Below, one piece after another: positions 37,901 to 43,065 of a stretch of DNA of 43,065 nucleotides. The stretch covers positions 1 through 43,065 of the IMG/VR virus record IMGVR_UViG_3300012944_000014; one strand, written 5' to 3'. Made by a program: the position numbers and the translations under genes. Below the pieces are notes generated by a model, which was given only the letters and a program-made list of their open reading frames with translations, was not told the DNA's origin and did no database searches. Source of the stretch: a virus. Every line of letters starts with the position of its first letter. Position 1 is the first letter of the stretch.

Positions 37901-38134
37901 ATGTCAGATGAGCAAACGTTCGGACAAAAGGCTGTCGGCTTGTCCTTCAATCCAAGTGGAGACGATGCTGTTGCGCAATGCAAGCAGGAATTCGCAACGG
38001 TCATTGATCGCATGAATCAACTTCGGGCGTCGAACGATAATGCCGACATGAAGCGTATGGCTTCCATCGCTATCACTGAGGCACAGACTGCACAAATGTG
38101 GGCCGTCAAAGCTATCACGTGGCGTGTAGCTTGA
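37901..38134 (+). CDS. Acb2/Tad1-hairpin-like small protein, candidate anti-CBASS sponge (77 aa)
   Basis: The start is set at ATG 37901 because AAGGAG lies 6 nt upstream; an earlier ATG at 37874 overlaps the Gp157 stop. The product reads MSDEQTFGQKAVGLSFNPSG, CKQEFATVIDRMNQLRASND, then MASIAITEAQTAQMWAVKAI. Two helices with AITEAQTAQMWAVKA at the end resemble the small hairpin proteins grouped with Acb2, which bind cyclic nucleotides and so disarm CBASS. I recall very similar phage proteins, but the assignment to Acb2 is from memory of the pattern. It lies in a counter-defence-type context. Confidence 0.55.
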   Translation: MSDEQTFGQKAVGLSFNPSGDDAVAQCKQEFATVIDRMNQLRASNDNADMKRMASIAITEAQTAQMWAVKAITWRVA

Positions 38135-38166
38135 TGTGAAAGACGTTGGATGTGTCGGAGTGAGTC

Positions 38167-38439
38167 ATGCCAGAAGTCGACTACACCGTGTTGAGCAAAG
38201 AGCAAGTCGCCGCCCTGCTCGCCTGTGAAGAAAACACCGTCGAAGAAAAGGCGCGCAACGGCGAATTGCCGGCCGTGAAAATCGGCCGCTCGTGGGTCTT
38301 TTTCCGGCACACCCTGTTCGCGCGACTCTTTGAAATGTCGCTGGAGCCCAAGCGCAGGCGCGAGGGTGGATCGGTGCACGCGCGCAACGTCACCGCCAAA
38401 GAAAACGCCGCCCGGTTGTTGGGGCGGCGTGTGAATTAG
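38167..38439 (+). CDS. Excisionase-like / MerR-type helix-turn-helix protein (90 aa)
   Basis: ATG 38167 follows CGGAG. The HTH reads VLSKEQVAALLACEENTVEE, then KARNGELPAVKIGRSWVFFR and HTLFARLFEM, the pattern of HTH_17 excisionase-family proteins. The tail is basic (EPKRRREGG, then RNVTAKENAARLLGRRVN). It ends by overlapping the end of the integrase gene, which faces it. An excisionase or directionality factor is likely. Confidence 0.78.
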   Translation: MPEVDYTVLSKEQVAALLACEENTVEEKARNGELPAVKIGRSWVFFRHTLFARLFEMSLEPKRRREGGSVHARNVTAKENAARLLGRRVN

Positions 38440-39674
38440 AGGTCGGCGGAAACGCGGCTGGCGCCAATCTCGGGTCGCCACTTTGACAGGTAGTGCGACA
38501 CCATCTTGTCGCTGGTCCAGCCCATCATTTTTTTCAAGTCCTCGCGGTTGTAGATGGCCTTGTCGTTTTGTTCCATTTCGATGTAGCGGATGGTGGCTTC
38601 GTGACGCAGATCGTGCTCGGTCAAGCCTTGCACATCGGCCGCTTTGTAGAGTGCGCGAAACAGGCCCGACAAATAACTGGAGGTCTTCTTGCGTGCTATT
38701 TTCCGCTCCGGTTTATGGAGTGACATGCAGTCGCCATCCCACCATCCTTCACGAAACAGATAGTCGTCGTTTTCCAGGTGGTTGGCCTTGATGTGGGCTT
38801 GCAATGACTCACGCACCACTTTGCGAATGAAGGTGTCGCGGTGCTTGATGACACCATGCCAGCCCTTGGAACCTTGGACATGGGCCACGAAATTCTTGAA
38901 GTCCAGGTCACTCACGCGCAGCAAATAGGCTTCTTGCAAGCGCATGCCGGTATTGGAGATGAGCGTGAAAAGCACTTCCAGTTGGGGGTCGCGCAATGAT
39001 GGCACGCTGTTCTTTGCAATTTCTGTCGCGCCTGAAAAAACAGCGCGAATGGCTGCTTCACGCTTGATCGTGAGTGGGCGTGCCGCAACTTTTTGCGGGG
39101 TGGTTTCTTCGGCCGCGTCCTGGTCGCGCCGCGCATAGTTCATTGGCAGTTGATCGCAGATGCTGGCGAATTTTGCATCTCCATCGCCTCCCAATAGTCG
39201 ACGTTTTGTGTACTCGTGGATCAGGGAGATGGTTTCAATGCGCTTGCGGATGGTGCCGGGCGCGTACTCTTTCACGTCCTTGTAATAGTCCAGGCGGTCG
39301 TGAATCCAGTCCATCGTGATTTCACGAAAGCCCACCTTGTCGATTTCTTTCAACAGGTTGCCCGCGATTTCCTTGAACGATGCGGAGATTTTGGCGTGGG
39401 GCTGTGACTCGTAGTCGCGCAGCATCTGGAAGAACGACGGGTTGCCTGTGGCATTGCGCTCACGCACGGTCTGCACGGCCACCAGCAACTCGGTGGGGAT
39501 CAACCCCTTCTTGAGCGCGGCTTCCAGCGGCACGGCCCAGGCCAGCGCCTTGTCGTAGGCGGTACCGAGGTGGTCGGTCTTGAACGTCTGGTTCTTTTCG
39601 CCGCCCGGAAGATTGATGTTCTTCACGCGCGCCTGGATGGACGCGGCGGCGGGATCGTTCGGTTTCAGTTGCAT
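38436..39674 (-). CDS. int: Tyrosine-type integrase (412 aa)
   Basis: The catalytic domain shows NTGMRLQEAYLLRVSDLDF with R245, a basic beta region with K270/K277 (GSKGWHGVIKHRD), LTEHDLRHEATIRY with H354 and R357, MMGWTSDKMVSHYLSKW with W386 and the nucleophile Y395. An N-terminal core-binding-type helical region precedes it. Length is normal. The gene reads away from the tRNA-like attP sequence, with ATG 39674 about 165 bp from it, and meets the excisionase-like gene tail to tail (4-bp overlap). It should integrate the phage at a host tRNA-Leu gene. Confidence 0.92.
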   Translation of the reverse strand: MQLKPNDPAAASIQARVKNINLPGGEKNQTFKTDHLGTAYDKALAWAVPLEAALKKGLIPTELLVAVQTVRERNATGNPSFFQMLRDYESQPHAKISASFKEIAGNLLKEIDKVGFREITMDWIHDRLDYYKDVKEYAPGTIRKRIETISLIHEYTKRRLLGGDGDAKFASICDQLPMNYARRDQDAAEETTPQKVAARPLTIKREAAIRAVFSGATEIAKNSVPSLRDPQLEVLFTLISNTGMRLQEAYLLRVSDLDFKNFVAHVQGSKGWHGVIKHRDTFIRKVVRESLQAHIKANHLENDDYLFREGWWDGDCMSLHKPERKIARKKTSSYLSGLFRALYKAADVQGLTEHDLRHEATIRYIEMEQNDKAIYNREDLKKMMGWTSDKMVSHYLSKWRPEIGASRVSADL

Positions 39675-39700
39675 GAGCGGGCTCGATGATTGGTAAACAG

Positions 39701-39730
39701 TGCGTGTAGTTTAACCCTGTTTTACACGCA
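39701..39730. promoter_or_regulatory. Inverted repeat upstream of the integrase gene
   Basis: TGCGTGTA (39701-39708) and TACACGCA (39723-39730) form a perfect 8-bp dyad with a 14-nt centre, 27 bp upstream of the integrase start and between it and the attP core. It may be an integrase or excisionase arm site or a repressor operator. Confidence 0.55.
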
Positions 39731-39754
39731 TGTCCTGAATCGATCCGCTGTTTT

Positions 39755-39768
39755 CGGGGGAACCCCCG
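39755..39768. repeat. Short GC-rich palindrome in the attP arm
   Basis: CGGGGG-AA-CCCCCG lies between the integrase gene and the attP core. It lacks a directly adjacent T-run, so a terminator role is unlikely. Confidence 0.6.
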
Positions 39769-39839
39769 GAAATGAGCTTTTTTGAGGTCTACCGAAGCAT
39801 CTTAAGTTAGTGGCTCCTTACCGTGTATACCGCATGAAA

Positions 39840-39896
39840 TGGTGCCCGGGGAGGGATTTGAACCCTCATGACCGTGAGGTCGGCAGATTTTAAGTC
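39840..39896 (-). other. attP: attP core: 3' half of a tRNA-Leu(UAA)
   Basis: On the minus strand this 57-bp sequence has an anticodon loop CTTAAAA (UAA), a long variable arm, the T-arm GAGGG-TTCAAAT-CCCTC, the acceptor strand CCCGGGC and ends ACCA. The 5' half of a tRNA is missing, so it is not a gene. Such a copy next to an integrase is the usual crossover site that rebuilds the host tRNA after integration. The left limit of the identity cannot be set without the host sequence. Confidence 0.85.
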
Positions 39897-39938
39897 CGAT
39901 AAAGCCGTTTAAAATCAACAACTTGGGCGGCTTAAAAC

Positions 39939-40000
39939 ACCCCACCCCCCGGAGTCGAGCTTTACCGAGAAAACACGTAGTCTAGCGAGGGGGGTGGGGT
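39939..40000 (-). terminator. Long GC hairpin, likely end of the late transcript
   Basis: ACCCCACCCCCC (39939-39950) and GGGGGGTGGGGT (39989-40000) pair perfectly over 12 bp with a 38-nt loop. On the minus strand the second arm is followed by GTTTTAAG. It lies after the last late genes and before the attP region, so it fits a late terminator, although the loop is long and the T-run is short. Confidence 0.5.
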
Positions 40001-40197
40001 ATTGGCGAGAGTGCCACGAACATGGGCCGTGAGCCCTCGGGGCAGTAGGGCAGAAACGTGCTCGATGGCACCTGTGCGCCATCGATGGCGGCGTACCGGG
40101 CGCAGGCCCAGTGCCGCTCACACATCACGCCCAGGCAGGGTGTCAGGGGGGACTCAGGCGGCACTGCTGGGTTGCTCGTCGATGGTGGGGTTGACAT
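39982..40197 (-). CDS. Possible small Cys-containing protein at the end of the late operon (71 aa)
   Basis: From ATG 40197 (GAGTTGGGTG before it) the frame contains TPCLGVMCERHWACARYAAI, which resembles small phage proteins with a C---C--H--CARY pattern. The stop at 39982 falls within the hairpin region. It overlaps the end of the 147-aa gene by 44 bases; a shorter start at 40125 would avoid this. Moderate to low certainty. Confidence 0.42.
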   Translation of the reverse strand: MSTPPSTSNPAVPPESPLTPCLGVMCERHWACARYAAIDGAQVPSSTFLPYCPEGSRPMFVALSPIPHPPR

Positions 40198-40597
40198 CAC
40201 CCAACTCGCGCAATTCGAGGTAGCCCCAGGCTTGCGCCTGATAGGTTTCGTTCGGGCTCACGCTGTAGTCGTGCACCCCGTCGCCCAGGATGACGCGCAC
40301 GGCTTGGGTGCCGCCGTTGGTGATGGCGACTTTGACGCCGGCTTCGCTCGCCTCATTCAAATTGTTGTTATGGGCCTGCCATGTCGCGATCAGTGCTTTC
40401 ACGGTTTTGGCAATGGTGGCCAAGCCCTGCTGAATTTGCTCGGTGACGCTCGGCTTGTTGCCAATGATGACCACGCTGCTGTCGATATAAGGCAGCGCCC
40501 AGGACACGCCCGGTTCCAGCGAAGCGGACCATCCGCCTTCGTCGGTCGACATGATCGGCACGGCATGCGCCGCCTGATTGGTAAGGGTCAAGATCAT
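40154..40597 (-). CDS. Protein of unknown function, late region (147 aa)
   Basis: ATG 40597 follows GAAGGAA. The product begins MILTLTNQAAHAVPIMSTDE and contains GWSASLEPGVSWALPYIDSS, a helical middle (QIQQGLATIAKTVKALIATW) and a beta-rich C-terminus (VKVAITNGGTQAVRVILGDG, then VSPNETYQAQAWGYLELREL). It may be a small virion or decoration protein. It follows two membrane proteins in the presumed lysis region, so a lysis role is not excluded. No family is recognised. Confidence 0.68.
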   Translation of the reverse strand: MILTLTNQAAHAVPIMSTDEGGWSASLEPGVSWALPYIDSSVVIIGNKPSVTEQIQQGLATIAKTVKALIATWQAHNNNLNEASEAGVKVAITNGGTQAVRVILGDGVHDYSVSPNETYQAQAWGYLELRELGDVNPTIDEQPSSAA

Positions 40598-40607
40598 GTG
40601 TATTCCT

Positions 40608-40688
40608 TCAATGAATGATTTGAACGACTGACAGCACCAATAGCACCAGCAGAATGCCGGCAATGAAAGAGGCAAAACCGATGTTCAT
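40608..40688 (-). CDS. Tiny single-helix membrane protein (26 aa)
   Basis: ATG 40688 overlaps the upstream stop (ATGA). It encodes MNIGFASFIAGILLVLLVLS plus VVQIIH, essentially one membrane helix. Its place beside a two-helix membrane protein and a lipoprotein suggests a lysis-related (holin or antiholin) peptide. Confidence 0.55.
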   Translation of the reverse strand: MNIGFASFIAGILLVLLVLSVVQIIH

Positions 40689-40831
40689 GGCAGGCGCCCC
40701 ACGAATTCAGCGGCGACCCACAAGGCCAGACCGACGGCAATCAGATTGATGCGCGGCAATAGAGCCGGCAGCGCGGTCGCTGCCACGAAGACGGCGAAAG
40801 CCAGGATCAGCAAAATGGCGGATGCACTCAT
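40685..40831 (-). CDS. Small two-helix membrane protein, holin candidate (48 aa)
   Basis: ATG 40831 follows GGAGAAAG. The product has two membrane helices (ASAILLILAFAVFVAATALP and INLIAVGLALWVAAEFVG) joined by a short basic turn (LLPR). Size and topology fit small class II holins. It overlaps the lipoprotein gene upstream and the tiny membrane protein downstream. Holin function is inferred. Confidence 0.6.
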   Translation of the reverse strand: MSASAILLILAFAVFVAATALPALLPRINLIAVGLALWVAAEFVGRLP

Positions 40832-41094
40832 GGCTTCTTTCTCCTTTTGAGTTTCATGTCGGTGCTCTCATGCAGCTTCACTTCACCACCCGCGCCATCG
40901 TCCTTTGGCAATGCAAGGTCGCCCTGATCGAAGTTCGCCGTGACGATGCAAATGATGATGCACGTTGAGGCAAAAGCGCCCAGGCCAATTGCACGCGGCA
41001 AAGAACCTTGTACGTCGATATCGCGCTTGAGTGAATTGGTGCCACAACCCGACAAGGCCAGCACGATCAAGCCAAGCCACCAGCCACGCTTCAC
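40828..41094 (-). CDS. Lipoprotein with membrane segment, possible spanin-type lysis protein (88 aa)
   Basis: The start is GTG 41094, overlapping the fibre stop (GTGA). A short signal (MKRGWWLGLIVLALSGCGTN) carries the lipobox LSGC with C17 as the lipidation site. A hydrophobic helix (GLGAFASTCIIICIVTANF) and a charged tail (VKLHESTDMKLKRRKKP) follow. A lipoprotein next to a holin-like gene could be an outer-membrane spanin subunit or an unrelated conversion protein. Lipoprotein status is sure, role not. Confidence 0.65.
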   Translation of the reverse strand: MKRGWWLGLIVLALSGCGTNSLKRDIDVQGSLPRAIGLGAFASTCIIICIVTANFDQGDLALPKDDGAGGEVKLHESTDMKLKRRKKP

Positions 41095-42251
41095 GGCGCC
41101 GCCATCGATTGAACCTTGGCCGTCAACACCCGCACCTGATCGGCCAATTGCTGGACGGCATGCATTGCGTCCATCAATAACGCATATTGGTGAGGCTGTT
41201 TGTAGCTGCCTTCATTGCTGATCCAGTCGGGATCGATTTGCTCGGCTTCCTGCGCGATCAAGCCGATGGGGTGCAAATGCCCATCATCAATCGGGATGCT
41301 GGTCACGTCATCGCGAAAGCGATAGCGCACGAAACGGATGCGCGCGATTTTGCCAAGCGAGTCCTCTTGCGTTGGCTCGATGTCTTTCTTGAGGCGAAGA
41401 TCGGACCCGGTGACGTTCCATGACACGTCGCCGTAGCCACTGATGCCTGTCACGAGAAAGGTGGTCCCGCTGTTGCGCAAATTCGTTGCAGCGCTGCCGG
41501 CGTTGTTGATCCAGTAGCTGGGTGGCTGCCCACCCAATGCGTTGGCATTGCTGGCCGTGTTGCAGGTGTTGGTGCTGCCGGCGCTGTTGGCGTAACTGAC
41601 ACTCAGGTTGGCCGGTGTCACCAGAAAATTGTCGCTGGCGACGCCGTTGGTGGCCCAGATATAAGCCGGATTGAAATTCAGGTTGGTGTAGCGCCACGGA
41701 CCGATGCCGCTGATTTGTCCTGAATTGTTGGCATAGACGGCGGTACCGGAACAGGCGCCAGCGGTGCCGGCGCTGGCCGCATAGTTCACGCTCAAGCGGC
41801 TCGGTGGCACCAAGCGTTGTTGAGCTGATGCTGAATTGCCGCCCCACAAATAGACAGGAACATCGCCGGGGTCGGTCCAGGCGAATGAGAGCTTTTCCGC
41901 TGCGGGGTTGGCGCTGTTGTAGATGTATTTTGCATTGTCGGCATCAATCGGCCATGTGTTGTTGAAGCCGTTGGCGTCCACCGAAATGAGAATTTTGCCA
42001 AGCGTGGCATTCCAGCCAATCGATACCGGATTGCCTTGTTGGTTGGGGCCGGTGCCTTGGCGCACGGGGGTATAGCCCAGGCTCGCCACCAATGCGCCGG
42101 CTGTAAAGCCCACACCGTCGCGCAGCATGGCGATGAACGAGCCCAAATAGCGATCCTGATCGTCCAGCGTATTGGGTGGATCGACCGTGCCATCGGGGCC
42201 ATTGAGTGCGGCGGTTTGCGACAGGTTCTTGATGTCGGTGATGATGGCCAT
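41091..42251 (-). CDS. Second tail fibre with Peptidase S74 chaperone (386 aa)
   Basis: ATG 42251 follows TAGGAG. The N-terminus MAIITDIKNLSQTAALNGPD differs from that of the first fibre. The middle has Asn/Ser/Gly-rich strands (YIYNSANPAAEKLSFAWTDP, then SVSYANSAGSTNTCNTASNA). The C-terminal domain has TGSDLRLKKDIEPTQ with the Ser-Asp-x-x-x-Lys spacing, RFVRYRFRDDV, HPIGLIAQEAEQIDPDWIS and a final helix (AVQQLADQVRVLTAKVQSMA). This is a complete S74 chaperone. It lies at the other end of the internal-protein cluster from the first fibre and probably adds another receptor-binding specificity. Confidence 0.85.
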   Translation of the reverse strand: MAIITDIKNLSQTAALNGPDGTVDPPNTLDDQDRYLGSFIAMLRDGVGFTAGALVASLGYTPVRQGTGPNQQGNPVSIGWNATLGKILISVDANGFNNTWPIDADNAKYIYNSANPAAEKLSFAWTDPGDVPVYLWGGNSASAQQRLVPPSRLSVNYAASAGTAGACSGTAVYANNSGQISGIGPWRYTNLNFNPAYIWATNGVASDNFLVTPANLSVSYANSAGSTNTCNTASNANALGGQPPSYWINNAGSAATNLRNSGTTFLVTGISGYGDVSWNVTGSDLRLKKDIEPTQEDSLGKIARIRFVRYRFRDDVTSIPIDDGHLHPIGLIAQEAEQIDPDWISNEGSYKQPHQYALLMDAMHAVQQLADQVRVLTAKVQSMAAP

Positions 42252-42259
42252 GGCATCTC

Positions 42260-43065
42260 CTATGGGGCATCGGCGCTGGTGCCACTGACTTCGATGCGGC
42301 GCGGCTGGTTCATCAGTCCCGTGCCCTGCAATGCGCGCAAGCTGCGCGTGAGCGTTTTCGGATCGACCTCCGTGCGCCCGGCCACGGCTTTGACGATGCC
42401 GGGGTTGGTGAGCAATTTGGATGCGGCGTAGGAGCCCACCATCGGTGAAGCCGTGCCCAACAAACCGCCTACGACGGCCCCCACGGGGCCACCTGTGAGC
42501 AAGCCAGTGCCCACGCCCCCCAAGCCCCCAAAGACGCCCCCAAAGGCCGCACGCGCCGCTGATGCGCCGGCCGTGCCCGAAGGGTTGGCAAGCAGACTGC
42601 CGGCATCGCGTGCCATCGATGTGCCTTTGGCAAGGCGGTCGACTTCGGCACGCACTTGATCGGAGTTCGGAAAGCCGGAGAACAATTGGTTCTTGCCTTC
42701 GTCGCTCAACTTGTTCCAGTTGGTCAAGAACGATTCGCTGCTCCACTTCGAGCCCGTTTCATCCTGCTTGCCAGCTTTCGCGGTGCCCAAGTTGTCAATG
42801 ACGTTGCCAGCGATTTGGCCCACGGTGCCGGGCTTGAGTGATGCCTTCGCAGCCGCGAGCAACGTGAGGTCGCCACTGTTCGGGTCTGCGAAGGATTTGT
42901 AGCGCTCCAATGCCGTCTCGCCGGCCACCCTGTTACCGGTGTCGGACGTGAAGGGGTCGAGCACATCGAGGCGCGTGCGGCCAGTGCGGTAGTAGCGGTT
43001 GGCCACGTCGAGCGCACGTTCGGCGCTTGGCTGTGGCTGCAAGAGCCCTGCGGCGACGCCAGCAC
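42260..43065 (-). CDS. Large internal virion / DNA-ejection-type protein, C-terminal part
   Basis: This is the C-terminal continuation of the gene whose N-terminal part occupies 1-1585. The first 123 bases of this segment (42943-43065) are the same sequence as 1-123. Residues near the end form a Gly/Ala-rich hydrophobic region (about 42420-42560) containing GGVFGGLGGVGTGLL and GGPVGAVVGGLLG. This glycine-zipper-like stretch could insert into or cross a membrane, as expected of an ejection protein. The stop at 42260 lies 9 bp before the start of the second tail-fibre gene. No enzymatic motif is visible. Confidence 0.8.
   Translation of the reverse strand, partial: AGVAAGLLQPQPSAERALDVANRYYRTGRTRLDVLDPFTSDTGNRVAGETALERYKSFADPNSGDLTLLAAAKASLKPGTVGQIAGNVIDNLGTAKAGKQDETGSKWSSESFLTNWNKLSDEGKNQLFSGFPNSDQVRAEVDRLAKGTSMARDAGSLLANPSGTAGASAARAAFGGVFGGLGGVGTGLLTGGPVGAVVGGLLGTASPMVGSYAASKLLTNPGIVKAVAGRTEVDPKTLTRSLRALQGTGLMNQPRRIEVSGTSADAP
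42943..43065. repeat. Terminal direct repeat, right copy
   Basis: This is the exact second copy of bases 1-123. See the left copy for the interpretation as a circular-assembly overlap. Confidence 0.95.

Noticed and set aside
39840-39912. Complete tRNA gene
   Set aside because: Only the anticodon-to-CCA half is present; the acceptor 5' strand and D-arm are missing, so it is an attachment core and not a tRNA gene.

Overview
The window is an essentially complete genome of a temperate, short-tailed (podovirus-like) double-stranded DNA phage, laid out as a circular map that has been opened inside a virion gene. The first 123 bases are repeated exactly as the last 123 bases. The gene cut at position 1 continues in frame from position 43065, giving 756 codons across the junction. 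High GC content, frequent GTG starts, ATGA/TGATG stop-start overlaps and a tRNA-Leu-type attachment core suggest a proteobacterial host, most likely of the Burkholderiales. That host call is an inference.

Nearly everything is on the minus strand. Reading leftward from about 34.9 kb, an early transcript carries a Cro-like regulator, a replication-initiation-type protein, a TOPRIM primase-helicase, a winged-helix protein, a DUF1064-type nuclease, a Lar-like anti-restriction protein, a Q-like antiterminator candidate, and many small overlapping genes of unknown function down to about 23 kb. A noncoding island of about 700 bp (22.3-23.0 kb) with palindromes and GGTACC repeats separates these from an accessory block (18.1-22.2 kb). 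The promoters of that block appear to be controlled by a shared operator, TTGATG-N4-CATCAA.

A promoter candidate at 18.04 kb followed by two tandem intrinsic terminators (17.94 and 17.82 kb) precedes the late operon, an arrangement like lambda PR'-tR'. The late genes run leftward in a standard order: terS, terL, two small Pro-rich proteins, portal, scaffold, SU10-type major capsid, HNH protein, head-tail adaptor, nozzle-like protein, S74 tail fibre, internal or ejection proteins. They continue through the map junction to a second S74 fibre, a likely lysis cluster (lipoprotein and two small membrane proteins) and a terminator-like hairpin near 40 kb.

The only plus-strand block is 35.05-38.44 kb: a CI-like repressor divergent from the Cro-like gene, then a recombination and counter-defence operon (ERF annealing protein, SSB, Gp157-family protein, Acb2-like candidate, excisionase-like HTH). 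This block converges on the minus-strand tyrosine integrase. Just upstream of the integrase lies a 57-bp copy of the 3' half of a tRNA-Leu(UAA), the probable attP core.

The most notable observations are the shared operator family, the late promoter/terminator/antiterminator layout, two early genes broken by small indels (one by a perfect 11-bp tandem duplication), a Pro/Gly/Met-rich insertion in the portal protein, and the repeat-rich noncoding island. No endolysin, reverse transcriptase or CRISPR array was recognised.
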